A stretch of 64,000 nucleotides of DNA, from contig CAYFWU010000002.1 in NCBI GenBank assembly GCA_964347025.1, positions 41,871-105,870 of the forward strand, written 5' to 3'. The stretch's first letter is position 1. Each line of letters starts with the position of its first letter. The position numbers and the translations under genes were made by a program. The notes under the pieces are model-generated. The model saw only the letters and a program-made list of their open reading frames with translations. It was not told the DNA's origin and searched no databases. Shown piece after piece: positions 16,195-25,805 of the stretch. The DNA comes from CS3-C152 sp964347025 (GTDB lineage: Archaea > Aenigmatarchaeota > Aenigmatarchaeia > QMZP01 > QMZT01).

Positions 16195-17254
16195 GCTTCC
16201 TCCTCAGCAGGGAATCAAATGCTATGTTCAACTCTTCCTGACAGTTCCATACACATTTCTCACAATCCAGCAAACTAGAACGTAGAGTTTCATATGAATC
16301 CGAATACCACAAATCCTTAATATCGTTATTACGTATATTTCCTATTTTATTTCCAAGCCAAAACATTCCATAACATGGATACAAATCTCCGTTTGAATCA
16401 ATCGACAACGTTAAAAAACCAGCTCCACAGGCTCTTGACCTCTTCCCATTAAGAATAAAATTTTTGATCGTTTTAAGATATTTTTCAGTGTTGTCTATGA
16501 TTCCTTCCTCTCTTTTTATTTTTATCGTCTTATTGATAATTTCATTGATCTGATCTTTTTGCTTTTCAGAGAAATACAAGGATTTTTTCCCAATGAAATT
16601 ATGCACTGGTATGAAACCTATTTTTTTAACTCCTAGGCCGTTTAAGAAATCAACTGTCTCCAGAACCCTGCTTGAGGTCTGAGGAGATATCAGGATATTC
16701 ACTGTTATCTTCGACTTTTTGTTTGAAACATTCAACAAATTTTTGATTCCCAAGACCACTTTCTTATGAACACCTCTTCCTCCCCTCAAATTATCGAATA
16801 TCTTGGGATCATCCGAATCCAGGGAAACAGATATCGTATCAACTCCTGTGTTAACCAATTTTTTGGCCATCTTTTTTGTTATCAAGGTTCCGTTGGTGGA
16901 TATGTCAAGGAGCATACCCTTGCGCTTTACGTAAGTCATGATATCGAGTATATCCTCCCTTATTAAAGGTTCCCCCCCGGATACGGATAAGGTTGTTACT
17001 CCAAGTTCAGCAAGATCATCAATAAGTTTGAGTATCTCTCCCTTTGACATTTCTTTGTTTTCTGATTCCCACAAATTACACATTTCACACCTGAGATTAC
17101 ACCTTCTGGTGATGATCAAGGTTGTGAACAAAGGTGGGTGTTTTATTCTCCACCCTCTCAGGTAAAGATAAACACGTATAAAATTAAGAAATTTTTTAAA
17201 ACCTTTGGTATGGAAAAAATCCCCCCACACATAACTTTTGTATTTTTCCCTCAT
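16169..17254 (-). CDS. Radical SAM/SPASM-like protein
   Basis: 361 residues, ATG at 17252-17254 with GAGG 7 nt upstream. CxxxCxxC is C52, C56, C59 (ITRRCNLRCEMCNLW), then SVSGGEPLIRED and STNGTLI. The C-terminal half has ACGAGFLTLSIDSNGDLYPC followed by GNIRNNDIKDLWYSD and CEKCVWNCQEELN, the usual SPASM layout (substrate clamp plus auxiliary cluster ligands). Family members include PqqE, MoaA-like and heme-d1 proteins, so substrate cannot be set from sequence. Sits in a run GT39 - SPASM rSAM - B12 rSAM on the minus strand with 1 bp and -26 bp spacing. Confidence 0.87.
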   Translation of the reverse strand: MREKYKSYVWGDFFHTKGFKKFLNFIRVYLYLRGWRIKHPPLFTTLIITRRCNLRCEMCNLWESENKEMSKGEILKLIDDLAELGVTTLSVSGGEPLIREDILDIMTYVKRKGMLLDISTNGTLITKKMAKKLVNTGVDTISVSLDSDDPKIFDNLRGGRGVHKKVVLGIKNLLNVSNKKSKITVNILISPQTSSRVLETVDFLNGLGVKKIGFIPVHNFIGKKSLYFSEKQKDQINEIINKTIKIKREEGIIDNTEKYLKTIKNFILNGKRSRACGAGFLTLSIDSNGDLYPCYGMFWLGNKIGNIRNNDIKDLWYSDSYETLRSSLLDCEKCVWNCQEELNIAFDSLLRRKHENIAHKS

Positions 17255-17255
17255 C

Positions 17256-18818
17256 TCAATCCTCAGTTTTATAGAGTGAAACGCATACCTTGCTTTCCAA
17301 AATCTTCAATTTACGTTCCTTTTCGAGCTGTTCGAAAACAGGTCTTCCATGCCCGAAAAACGTGGTGCCGCACATTGTATGGTTTATATATAAGTAATAT
17401 ATTTCTTCCCCACTTTCGCATCCTGATAAAGATGTACTTAGGTGTTTATCGGGGAGCAGTATTTCCATAACCATTTCAGGATTACACATACAAAAATTTG
17501 ATTGGGAGTCCTCGATAAGCAAACAGTCTTTATCCTTAACGTAACTTCCAAAATGTATTATATCATCAATAAGACAATCATGTTTTTCAAAGGCAAAAAC
17601 ATTTGTGCCCGAATAGAAAAGGAATAATATTAAAATAAGTACCGCAAAAACACCCGTGGTTCTAACCACGTACGGTATCCTTAGTGAAGACTTGTTCTCC
17701 GTAATCCACTCAATCAAATCCTTTGCCTTGAAAATACCATAACCCATTAAGATCGCTATCGATGGCTGCAGTGTTAACTGATAGACTTGAGGGCTGGTGT
17801 AGAGTGTCGCCCAGTAGAGACCGTAAAATAGGAAAAATAATATTATCCAGGAAATCGGGAAGATTAAATTGCGTTCCTTCAAGACAAAAAGAAGTGAAAA
17901 TAAAAGGAAAAAATAGAGAATTGTTGGATAAAAACTCGGGTGTGCCAAATTTGAAGAAAGATGATACTGTATGTTTGGTATAAGATAACTCAATGAGAAT
18001 GTGTAAGGACGCTCCTCATAGTGCGGATCCCTTACCGGACCATAGATATCGTCACCTGTTATATAATAATAGCTTACAGGTATCATGAAAATCAGGAATA
18101 TAACCAAAGGGATTTTCAATTTTTCTATCTTTAATTTGTCTCTGTAGAGAATAAACCCTATGATGAACAAGGGTACGAATATGGAATTGTCTGTTCTTAC
18201 ATGGAGGGAGAACACCAAAAGGAGGAAAGATAGGAGGTAAACACCCCTCTTCTCAAGCCTGAGTGAGATTAGGAAAACAAGGATTGTTAACGTGACGAAA
18301 AAAACAGAGGTTATTTCACTTATATTGAACTTTGCGTATATGACAGACATGGGAAAAAGAGAGTATATCATGGAGGAGAACAAAGCCACATCATCCCTCT
18401 TGAACAGAATGTATGCAAGAAGGAAAACTATGAAAATTGTTAGTGAGCTAAAAACCAAATTCAGGTAAAAAATCGTATTGTAGTTTGAACCGAACAAAAA
18501 GAAACCTGTGGCTATCAGGAACGAATATCCCTTGGGATGCCAGAAATCCTCCACCCCCCGACCTTCCAGCATGTTAACTGAGGTTTTTACATAATCCCAG
18601 CACAAACCATCATAGGAGCCGCATGTAGGGGAGGCAAATCTCAGATAAGAGCCAAGAATAAAAATTAAGATGAATGCTATCCAGACATGTATTTTAATTT
18701 TTTTGAAGAGAGAGACTATATACCTTATATTCAATAGAAATAGCACGCAAATTAAAACGAAGTTGATAAGCAGTATGTAAATCAAATTGTAGGAAAGGAA
18801 GGACTGAAAATCAAACAT
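17256..18818 (-). CDS. GT39-like integral membrane glycosyltransferase
   Basis: 520 residues with about 11-12 transmembrane helices. The first helix pair is separated by a basic loop (SLFKKIKIHV). After helix 2 an extracytoplasmic loop carries D70 in CGSYDGLCWDY, equivalent to the catalytic acid of GT-C enzymes that use polyprenyl-phosphate sugars, followed by HPKGYSFLIATGFFLFG. The C-terminal soluble tail contains several cysteines (DCLIDD, CMCNPEM, HTMCGTTFFG). Related enzymes (ArnT, PMT, Agl glycosyltransferases) move a sugar onto lipid or protein outside the cell. One of seven such paralogues in the window, here coupled to two rSAM genes. Confidence 0.8.
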   Translation of the reverse strand: MFDFQSFLSYNLIYILLINFVLICVLFLLNIRYIVSLFKKIKIHVWIAFILIFILGSYLRFASPTCGSYDGLCWDYVKTSVNMLEGRGVEDFWHPKGYSFLIATGFFLFGSNYNTIFYLNLVFSSLTIFIVFLLAYILFKRDDVALFSSMIYSLFPMSVIYAKFNISEITSVFFVTLTILVFLISLRLEKRGVYLLSFLLLVFSLHVRTDNSIFVPLFIIGFILYRDKLKIEKLKIPLVIFLIFMIPVSYYYITGDDIYGPVRDPHYEERPYTFSLSYLIPNIQYHLSSNLAHPSFYPTILYFFLLFSLLFVLKERNLIFPISWIILFFLFYGLYWATLYTSPQVYQLTLQPSIAILMGYGIFKAKDLIEWITENKSSLRIPYVVRTTGVFAVLILILFLFYSGTNVFAFEKHDCLIDDIIHFGSYVKDKDCLLIEDSQSNFCMCNPEMVMEILLPDKHLSTSLSGCESGEEIYYLYINHTMCGTTFFGHGRPVFEQLEKERKLKILESKVCVSLYKTED

Positions 18819-18859
18819 CTAAACACCAATATTCTTTTAAAGATGTTAGGAATTAAAAG

Positions 18860-19285
18860 TTAGTAGTTCATCTCTATTTTATCACTAATCCGGTTCATCT
18901 TGCTGTTGTAACATTCTCTCGAGCAACACCATTCCAGAGAGAAACTACGAATATCAACATCGCTTTCGCACGGAACAAGTTTCAATACCCCCGTCTTTCT
19001 GCTATTGAGAGGTTCATTTACAGTGTAATCAGCCGGCAGACTCACATTAGTCTTGACCCCAAATGGAACCACGATCTTTATGCTCGTTATATCCTGCTGG
19101 TTTGGGTTGTAAAAAGGAACCATCAAATACCCATCAACGCATTTCCCATTTCCATATTCTATTGCACACTCAGGATTGTAAAAAGTAAAATAATCCTCCC
19201 AATACATCCTTGCTAACGAGATAATAACCACAACTATCACTATGAAAAGAAAAAGCTTCTTTTTTCCTCTTTCTTGAATTTTCAT
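18860..19285 (-). CDS. Small membrane-anchored extracytoplasmic protein
   Basis: 141 residues with a basic N-terminus and one transmembrane helix (KLFLFIVIVVVIISLARMYW), then a beta-rich ectodomain (FYNPNQQDITSIKIVVPFG, VNEPLNSRKTGVLKLVPC) and a C-terminal CC pair with a further Cys (FSLEWCCSRECYNSK). The ectodomain resembles small Ig-like domains that pack as partners of surface enzymes. It lies between two GT39-like genes and follows the upstream one after 19 bp. No named family recognised. Confidence 0.55.
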   Translation of the reverse strand: MKIQERGKKKLFLFIVIVVVIISLARMYWEDYFTFYNPECAIEYGNGKCVDGYLMVPFYNPNQQDITSIKIVVPFGVKTNVSLPADYTVNEPLNSRKTGVLKLVPCESDVDIRSFSLEWCCSRECYNSKMNRISDKIEMNY

Positions 19286-19304
19286 TTACTCCGACCCTGA
19301 GTAT

Positions 19305-20960
19305 TTATGATTTTACGGAATTGATTTTATATAAACGGAAGGTGAAAGAATCCCCCTCAATGACCTTTGATTTCAAATCTGAATAATTTTCATTCAAATC
19401 TATCTCAAATTCTTTGAAAATTTCAAGTTCGAATTTCTCATGCATTTCTCTGCATAACCTTTTGTATTCCTTGTCCACTGCCTCATCATCATATATGGCT
19501 TTGGAAGCATTGCAGTACATATCTTCAAAGAACAAAACACAATCCCCCAATCCGTTCAAAATACCCGGATCTTCCAGAACATATCCTATAGTAAAGGGTC
19601 TGAGATGTCCGGCTATGAAAGGTTCAGAATCAACCACCAGTATCACACACTCTCCCAGATTCCTTTCCATGTAAAGCATAGCTTCCCTTTCAAGGTAAGG
19701 CTCCCTCTGTTCCCATAGATAGAGCCTCGTATTCACTTTTGTTGGACTTCTCTGAACCAAAGCCAGGTAGGGATAGAATGCAAAGGATAAGAGCAATAAA
19801 ATAGCTATTGAAATACCCAAGGAAATTCTGGGATCAGGTTTTTTGAAAACCATTTTTTTTGCAGATTCCTCTAGGAAAGATATCCCTCCTGCCCAGAGAA
19901 CAATAACCATTATATACCCAATCAGTAAAAGTCTCTCCTGAGGGAATTCAAATGAAAGATAAACGACGATGAAGGTCAATATCCACAACAAGAGAAAAAA
20001 TAATTTTTTTCTTTCTCTTATAAGCAGGGAAGCGGCCCCGATAAGAAAAAACAATATGAAGTAAGAAGGAAAAAATGACGGATTTATAAACAATCTTTCT
20101 GCAAAGTAAATATTTTCACCCAGTGCCGCAGTGCTAAGTATGTGCTGATAATATCCGTATGCATGCGGATTTTCTTCTGAAATGAGTGTTGCGTAGTAAG
20201 CAGTGCTTATCAAAAAAGGTGTAACAAGGAGTATTGATAATATCCAGGGAGACCAGTATTTGAGAGTTCTAAAACCCTTCCTTAGATCTTTGTCAAAAAG
20301 CAAAACCATAATTCCAAAAACTAAAATCAAAACAACAAATTCAAGCCTTGAACACACAGCGAGTGATAAAGAAACTGCGGCAAGCATTCGTGATCTGAAG
20401 CCTCTGTTTTTAAAATAAAATAAAAAACAGAAGAGAGCTAACATGGCAAAGAATATTGATGATGTATTCGACTCCATACTGCCTGAGACCAAAATGTGTA
20501 GGGGGAAAAAACTAAGCAAAAGAGCAGAATACAGAGCCGCTCCCTCCCTTTCAAAAAGAAGGTAAGTGACAAGGAAGATGACAAGAACTGATAAAGCTCC
20601 TAAAAACAGATTTAAGGAGTAAAAGACGCTCAAGCTCGATCCGAATATAAGGAAGGTTAGAGTAATCAGAAACGGATACGTGATTGATTTTTCCAGTGCC
20701 AAAGCGATATTGCCACTTAGAATTTCCTTTGAAACCTTTCCAAACGAATATTCGTCGTGTAGCGTGAAAAACATTTTCGGAGAGATACTTATCGTAAAGA
20801 AAGCAAAAATGAAAATTATAAGAAGCATTATCCATGTGGTTTTTCTTATTCTGGATAGATGTTTAATAATATCCTTCAAGTTAAAGTAAAAGAGAACGAT
20901 CATTAAAAAAAAGCACACAGATAGCAAGAATATGTGGATAATTGAAATATTCACCAACAT
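19305..20960 (-). CDS. GT39-like integral membrane glycosyltransferase
   Basis: 551 residues, about 12 transmembrane helices, with the acidic loop LHDEYSFGKV (D69, E70) after the second helix pair and the motif YPFLITLTFLIFGSSLS at the following helix start. Middle part contains FPLHILVSGSMESNTSSIFF, a conserved loop in the local paralogues. A C-terminal soluble domain of about 130 residues has AMLYMERNLGECVILVVDSEP and MYCNASKAIYDDEAVDKEY. Same family as the genes at 17256 and 38659, closest in its tail to 38659 (both contain CREMHEKFEL / CRKMHEEYEL), so these two probably share an acceptor type. Confidence 0.8.
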   Translation of the reverse strand: MLVNISIIHIFLLSVCFFLMIVLFYFNLKDIIKHLSRIRKTTWIMLLIIFIFAFFTISISPKMFFTLHDEYSFGKVSKEILSGNIALALEKSITYPFLITLTFLIFGSSLSVFYSLNLFLGALSVLVIFLVTYLLFEREGAALYSALLLSFFPLHILVSGSMESNTSSIFFAMLALFCFLFYFKNRGFRSRMLAAVSLSLAVCSRLEFVVLILVFGIMVLLFDKDLRKGFRTLKYWSPWILSILLVTPFLISTAYYATLISEENPHAYGYYQHILSTAALGENIYFAERLFINPSFFPSYFILFFLIGAASLLIRERKKLFFLLLWILTFIVVYLSFEFPQERLLLIGYIMVIVLWAGGISFLEESAKKMVFKKPDPRISLGISIAILLLLSFAFYPYLALVQRSPTKVNTRLYLWEQREPYLEREAMLYMERNLGECVILVVDSEPFIAGHLRPFTIGYVLEDPGILNGLGDCVLFFEDMYCNASKAIYDDEAVDKEYKRLCREMHEKFELEIFKEFEIDLNENYSDLKSKVIEGDSFTFRLYKINSVKS

Positions 20961-21001
20961 TCAGTAAGTTTTTGAATCCAAATTTTAAAAACAAATGCCG
21001 A

Positions 21002-22342
21002 TCAGGATACCACGAATCTTAATCCCCGAAGTCCCCTTTTAAAATCACCGAATGATGTTATTTTTCTTAACTGATTGAGGATGTAGCCAGCTCTCAGGTA
21101 ATACCTTCTGTACAGTTCCTTCTGGATTTCCTTAAGATCACTTTCCGTGAATTTACAAAACCCTTTCTGCCCCCTTCCGTGCATTTCCGAACCCGGGTAT
21201 ATCGTTATCGGATTGAACTGAACGTAGTCCGGTTTCAACATTTCCATCAATCTTAAAGTTTTTTCTATGGAACCTCTGGTTTCTCCCGGAGACCCTATAA
21301 TTAAATAAGAGAGTATTTTTATCCCTACCCGTTTTGTCATTTCAAAAGCCTTCCTCGTTTCATATGAGTTCATATTCTTTTTTATGTTGTTTAAGATTTT
21401 TTGATCACCGCTTTCAGCTCCGTAGGCTATTACTGAACAACCTGCTTTCTTCATTTTTTCCAGCAAATTTTTATCAACCAGATCAACCCTCGTCGCGCAA
21501 ACCCATTTTATGTCGAAATTTTCCTTAATGATGATATCGCATATTTTTTCGGTTCTCTTCTTGTTTACCGTGAAGTTATCATCGTAGAAGACAATGTTTT
21601 TTAACTTTTGTGCATCTACAACTTCCCTGAGTTCATTAAACGCATTTTCAACACTTCTTTCCCTGTAAGGGCCATAAACACTCCTCGAGCAGTAAACACA
21701 TTCGTAAGGGCAGCCCCTGGCGGTAAGAAATGTAGTCATCGGCCTGTCTATCAGTACGTGGTTGTACATGTTCGTTTCTAACAATTCACGTGATGGGAAC
21801 GGGATGGAATCAAGATTTTTAGTGAAGTAAGGCTTGTTTACGTGTATCTTGTTCTTTATCCTTAAACCAAGACCTTTCATGAGTTTTAATTTTTTTTCAT
21901 TCCCAAGATTTTCAATAAGATTTTTGAAAACAATTTCCTGATCACCTCTTACAACGAAATCCATATATTCTAGAACGCGTTCAGGAAACACGCTAGCAAA
22001 TGGCCCGCCAGCAACTGTTATAACATCTTTTTCTGTCGATTTTAGTTTACTAAAAAAGGATTTTGTCCAAAGTTCGAAGTCTCCCATTACGAAGTCGCAG
22101 TAATTGTTTGGGATAACTCCGACAACGTCCGGTTTGCTTTCTTTTACCTTCTCTACGCAGTCTTCTATTTCAATTTCTTTCGCGTAACAGTCTATTATTT
22201 CAATGTCGGCCATTCCCTTTAGCGAGGAGGCGATGTACGCAAGGTTCAAGGGAGGAGGCACGAATAATTTCTTGTATCCGTCTAACTTGCCCCACCCTGG
22301 ATTTATCAGACAAACCTTAATCTTATCACCTTCGAAAACCAC
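21002..22342 (-). CDS. Cobalamin-binding radical SAM protein
   Basis: 446 residues starting at GTG 22342, the only good start before the B12 domain; a TATA-like box (22361-22370) is about 24 bp upstream. B12-binding half: KVCLINPGWGKL, PPPLNLAYIASSLKG, EIIDCYAKEIEIED, VAGGPFASVFP, VVRGDQEIV. rSAM cluster ligands are C211, C215, C218 (TARGCPYECVYCSRS), followed by FYDDNFTVNKKR and AYGAESGDQKILNNIKK, the usual B12-rSAM signature. The DxHxxG cobalamin ligand motif is missing. Divergent from the GT2 at 22421. Probably modifies a lipid or sugar in the same pathway; closest local relatives are 37258, 59111 and 60511. Confidence 0.88.
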   Translation of the reverse strand: MVFEGDKIKVCLINPGWGKLDGYKKLFVPPPLNLAYIASSLKGMADIEIIDCYAKEIEIEDCVEKVKESKPDVVGVIPNNYCDFVMGDFELWTKSFFSKLKSTEKDVITVAGGPFASVFPERVLEYMDFVVRGDQEIVFKNLIENLGNEKKLKLMKGLGLRIKNKIHVNKPYFTKNLDSIPFPSRELLETNMYNHVLIDRPMTTFLTARGCPYECVYCSRSVYGPYRERSVENAFNELREVVDAQKLKNIVFYDDNFTVNKKRTEKICDIIIKENFDIKWVCATRVDLVDKNLLEKMKKAGCSVIAYGAESGDQKILNNIKKNMNSYETRKAFEMTKRVGIKILSYLIIGSPGETRGSIEKTLRLMEMLKPDYVQFNPITIYPGSEMHGRGQKGFCKFTESDLKEIQKELYRRYYLRAGYILNQLRKITSFGDFKRGLRGLRFVVS

Positions 22343-22392
22343 ATAAAAATTTAATGAAAATTAAATTTAAAAACCCAAACAAAGGGAAATTC

Positions 22393-22400
22393 TATTTAAA
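22393..22400 (+). promoter_or_regulatory. TATA-like box of the GT2 gene at 22421
   Basis: TATTTAAA centred 25 bp before the ATG, matching the leaderless pattern found repeatedly in the window. Confidence 0.5.
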
Positions 22401-22420
22401 ATTACCAAGAAATTATAAAC

Positions 22421-23125
22421 ATGAAAAAATACGAGATTTCTTTTCTAATACCTGCATTCAATGAGGAAATGAACATAAAAAAAGTTTTAGGAGACATAGA
22501 TTCTGTATCACGTTTTTTGGGACTCAGGAAATACGAAATGATCGTTGTAAACGATGGTAGCACTGATAACACGAAGATAATTCTGGAATCTCTGCAAAAG
22601 AAATTTAATGTTATTAAAATCATAAATTTTGAAAAGAACAGGGGTTATGCTGACGCCTTTAAAGAGGGCTTCCGAGTTGCGAAATGCCCTCTGATCTTTT
22701 GCACCGATGCCGATGGGCAATGCAACATAAAGGAACTGAAATCTCTTCTGAACGTGATGGAAAAATATAATTGCGACCTTGTTTTCGGTTACAGAAATAA
22801 AAGGAAAGATTCGGTCGGGAGGATTCTAATCAGCTATGTATTCAACAGACTTTCCAACAATTTATTCAGTTTGAATTTGAGGGACATAAATTGCCCGTTC
22901 AAACTTTTTAAAAAAAGAGTACTTGATAATATTCAAATAAAATCAAAAGGGTTTTTGGTTGACCTTGAATTGGCAACAAAGGCAAAGAAATATGGATTTG
23001 TCATAAAACAAACCCCAGTTACGCACTACCCAAGACGAGCAGGTAAATCAAAGTTTAGATTAAGAACGATATTTGAAACGTTTTATGGTATGTTAAAATT
23101 GAGAAAGGAACTAGGAAGTTTGTAG
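22421..23125 (+). CDS. GT2 glycosyltransferase (polyprenyl-phosphate sugar synthase type)
   Basis: 234 residues. Motifs in order: SFLIPAFNEEMNIKKV (7-22), VVNDGSTDNT (42-51), NRGYADAFKEGF (73-84), the metal-binding DAD at 96-98 (CTDADGQC), then RDINCPFKLFKKRVL and HYPRRAGKSKFRLR as the acceptor side. No membrane helices. The family loads a sugar onto a polyprenyl phosphate for use by GT39-type enzymes. The next gene, a GT39-like transferase, starts 9 bp downstream, so donor synthesis and use look co-expressed. Lacks the fourth-domain membrane anchor of bacterial GtrB. Confidence 0.82.
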   Translation: MKKYEISFLIPAFNEEMNIKKVLGDIDSVSRFLGLRKYEMIVVNDGSTDNTKIILESLQKKFNVIKIINFEKNRGYADAFKEGFRVAKCPLIFCTDADGQCNIKELKSLLNVMEKYNCDLVFGYRNKRKDSVGRILISYVFNRLSNNLFSLNLRDINCPFKLFKKRVLDNIQIKSKGFLVDLELATKAKKYGFVIKQTPVTHYPRRAGKSKFRLRTIFETFYGMLKLRKELGSL

Positions 23126-23134
23126 GACGATAAC

Positions 23135-24820
23135 ATGATATTCTACGAATCACCAGTATTGGAAGTTTTAAAGGGGTTTCTGACGTACGGCATGTTACCG
23201 ATACTCGTGATTCATATAGCACTGATAGTGTTGCTTCTTTACATTTGCAGAGATGATCTCAAAAAAAACATAAGGCTGGACAAAAGAGATCTGGTCTACA
23301 TTTTTATAATTTTCGTTCTTTTTGCCTCTTCTATTTTTTATCTGGCGGAAAACAACAGAATATGTCTGGAGTTTCAGGACCAGGGATGGTATTCACTCAA
23401 AATAGCAAAGATAATGGCCAGAACCGGAAGATATCAAAGTTCTGAATTTTCAGTTAATGGTCTCGGTGAGAACCCCGAATGCGCTATTTATGGTTTTCCT
23501 TCAAGAATGGAAGGAACGCCCTTCGTATTCTTAATTGCATTCTTGTTGATAGGTCCCAATGTTTACATAAACCTCTGGATTAATCTGATATTTTCACTCT
23601 TGTTTTTGATAACAACCTACATTTTGATGTCATTCTTAACTAAAAACAAAGAAATAGGTTTGATAACTTCGATAACATTTTTAATTTCTCCGCTGTTTTT
23701 GGTATATTCACTTTCCCACGAAAACATGATATCTTTATTTTTCCTTTCCCTCTCACTGCTTTTCATTCTGATTTCGTTTAGGATAAACAAATTATACTCT
23801 TACATGCTCACATTTCTGATAATTGGCTTCGCTGCAAGAATCAGGCCGGAGAACACAGTTCTTTTTGCCATCTTCTTCATACTGGTTTTTGCTTTCAAAA
23901 GGAAACTTTTCAAGAATAAAATTTTCATAAAAAACATTTCCTTTGCCCTCGTTCTGGCTTTGATATTGGGAGTATCATTCGTTATGCATGTAATATTTAT
24001 CCCGAGATTCTGGGGAATAGAATTCATGGGACCGGAATACGAAGGGATTCACCCATTCGCGACTGGAACATTCTTAGAAAATCTTATTGGACACTCTTCT
24101 ACCTTTTTGGAATTTAACGGCGAGGTGATAATGATTCTTTTGGTTATAGGGTTTGTATACAGCCTTTCTAAACATAGAAAAGTACTTTTACTCTTAATAC
24201 CATCCATGATACCATATGTCCTCGTTTATTTTTTCTATGCTCACGGAGGATATAACTATACATACCACCTGAACTTTTTCCTGATACCAATAGCCGGAAT
24301 GGGAATCTATCTGCTCTATGAACTGATAAAATTACCCTCAAAACATATACCTCTAAAGAAGGATTTCATTTTACCCGTAATATTCTCGATAGTGGTATTT
24401 TTGCTGTTATTTACAGTGAGCATCTCCCGGATAAATTCATGCAAAATTGGGACAGTCGAATTTCTTGATGGGATGAATGAAGTTTCAGGAAAGTTCAGAA
24501 AGAACGACATCATAGTAACAGGGAGGGACGATTTTGCAAGTGTTTTGAATTACTTAACAGAAAGCTGTGTTATATACACGGCCTTCACAACCGATGGTAT
24601 AATTATCAAGCAATATGAAAGGGAAGAATGGGGTATTATAGAGAACTTTATAGCAAACAATGAAAACAGGGTCCTTTATTTCATGCCAAAGGAGGACGTA
24701 ACCACAAACTATTACTATTACGAGGGAATGCTCGGTAAACTCTCGCAAGTTTTTGATCTCGAAATCATATTCGAGAATGATGTTTCGAAGGTCTATGAGA
24801 TCAGGAATAAACAAAGCTAA
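23135..24820 (+). CDS. GT39-like integral membrane glycosyltransferase
   Basis: 561 residues with about 12 membrane helices. The candidate catalytic acid is D82 in EFQDQGWYSLKIAKIM, after the second helix pair. The following loop carries extra cysteines (NPECAIYGFPSRMEGTPFVF). A soluble C-terminal domain of about 120 residues follows. It has RINSCKIGTVEFLDGMNEVS, then FRKNDIIVTGRDDFASVLNY. Co-directional with the GT2 just upstream and the epimerase downstream (39 bp). Differs from the other paralogues in having QDQG instead of YDG or TDE in the acidic loop, which may reflect a different donor or acceptor. Confidence 0.78.
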   Translation: MIFYESPVLEVLKGFLTYGMLPILVIHIALIVLLLYICRDDLKKNIRLDKRDLVYIFIIFVLFASSIFYLAENNRICLEFQDQGWYSLKIAKIMARTGRYQSSEFSVNGLGENPECAIYGFPSRMEGTPFVFLIAFLLIGPNVYINLWINLIFSLLFLITTYILMSFLTKNKEIGLITSITFLISPLFLVYSLSHENMISLFFLSLSLLFILISFRINKLYSYMLTFLIIGFAARIRPENTVLFAIFFILVFAFKRKLFKNKIFIKNISFALVLALILGVSFVMHVIFIPRFWGIEFMGPEYEGIHPFATGTFLENLIGHSSTFLEFNGEVIMILLVIGFVYSLSKHRKVLLLLIPSMIPYVLVYFFYAHGGYNYTYHLNFFLIPIAGMGIYLLYELIKLPSKHIPLKKDFILPVIFSIVVFLLLFTVSISRINSCKIGTVEFLDGMNEVSGKFRKNDIIVTGRDDFASVLNYLTESCVIYTAFTTDGIIIKQYEREEWGIIENFIANNENRVLYFMPKEDVTTNYYYYEGMLGKLSQVFDLEIIFENDVSKVYEIRNKQS

Positions 24821-24830
24821 AAGATTAAAG

Positions 24831-24838
24831 TTTTTAAA
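24831..24838 (+). promoter_or_regulatory. TATA-like box of the epimerase gene
   Basis: TTTTTAAA centred 25 bp before the ATG at 24860. Confidence 0.5.
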
Positions 24839-24859
24839 TCATTTATTGATTGTGGTTGA

Positions 24860-25798
24860 ATGAAAACACTCGTTACAGGAGGAGCGGGATTCATAGGCTC
24901 TCATTTAGTTGATGAGCTGATCAAGAGAGGTTATTCTGTCAGGGTTCTGGATAACTTGAGTTCTGGGAAGAAAGAGTTTATTGAACATCACTTCAACAAT
25001 CCTAATTTTGAATTCCATAAAGTTGATCTCTCGGATGGTAATATAGATAAATATTTTCATGGAATAGATAGGGTTTTCCATTTGGCGGCCAACCCAAAGG
25101 TTAGAATAGGGGCTGAAAAAACAAGAATAGACTTGGAACAAAATATCTTGGCTACGCATAACGTTTTGGAAGCCATGAGGAAGCAGAGGGTTAAATCCAT
25201 TTTTTTCACGTCGTCATCAACTGTTTACGGTGAAACGAAAAAACTGCCAACAGAAGAGAACCACTCGCCTCTGCAACCAATTTCTTTGTACGGTGCCTCT
25301 AAGCTGGCTTGTGAAGCCCTCATTTCCGCATACTGTCACACCTTTGGTATGAATTCTGTTGTGTTTAGATTGGCGAATGTTATAGGGAAAAGAAGTACGC
25401 ACGGTGTTGTTTACAACTTTACCAACAGGTTGAGAGAGAATCCAAATGAACTTAAAATTCTCGGAAACGGCCTGCAGAGTAAATCATACATCTACATAAC
25501 TGATTGCATAGAAGGGATGATACTAGCTGCAGACCAAGCAAAAAAACCATTCGAAATTTTTAACATAGGTTCCGAAGATCAGGTTACTGTGAAAAGGATA
25601 GCTGAACTCATCTCGGGAGAGATGGGAATAAAACCGGATTTTAAATTTGCCGGAGGAGAGAGGGGGTGGAGAGGCGATATACCCGTAATGCTTCTGGATG
25701 TTTCAAAGATTAGGAAATTCGGATGGAGATCCAAACACAACTCCGAAGAGGCTGTTAAAAAGACAACAAAGGATTTGCTTAACAATTTCAAAGCTTGA
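24860..25798 (+). CDS. NAD-dependent sugar-nucleotide epimerase (SDR, GalE-like)
   Basis: 312 residues, extended short-chain dehydrogenase. NAD-binding GGAGFIGSH is at residues 7-15, the adenine-side acid is in VLDNLSSG, the catalytic Ser is in TSSSTVYGET (about 117-126) and the Tyr/Lys pair is Y144xxxK148 (LYGASKLACEAL). NVIGKRSTHGVVYNF and SYIYITDCIEGM are typical of UDP-glucose/UDP-N-acetylglucosamine 4-epimerases. It would supply a 4-epimerised sugar nucleotide to the local transferases. Specificity cannot be read off with confidence. The rSAM gene that follows starts 8 bp after its stop. Confidence 0.85.
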   Translation: MKTLVTGGAGFIGSHLVDELIKRGYSVRVLDNLSSGKKEFIEHHFNNPNFEFHKVDLSDGNIDKYFHGIDRVFHLAANPKVRIGAEKTRIDLEQNILATHNVLEAMRKQRVKSIFFTSSSTVYGETKKLPTEENHSPLQPISLYGASKLACEALISAYCHTFGMNSVVFRLANVIGKRSTHGVVYNFTNRLRENPNELKILGNGLQSKSYIYITDCIEGMILAADQAKKPFEIFNIGSEDQVTVKRIAELISGEMGIKPDFKFAGGERGWRGDIPVMLLDVSKIRKFGWRSKHNSEEAVKKTTKDLLNNFKA

Positions 25799-25805
25799 TG
25801 ATGTT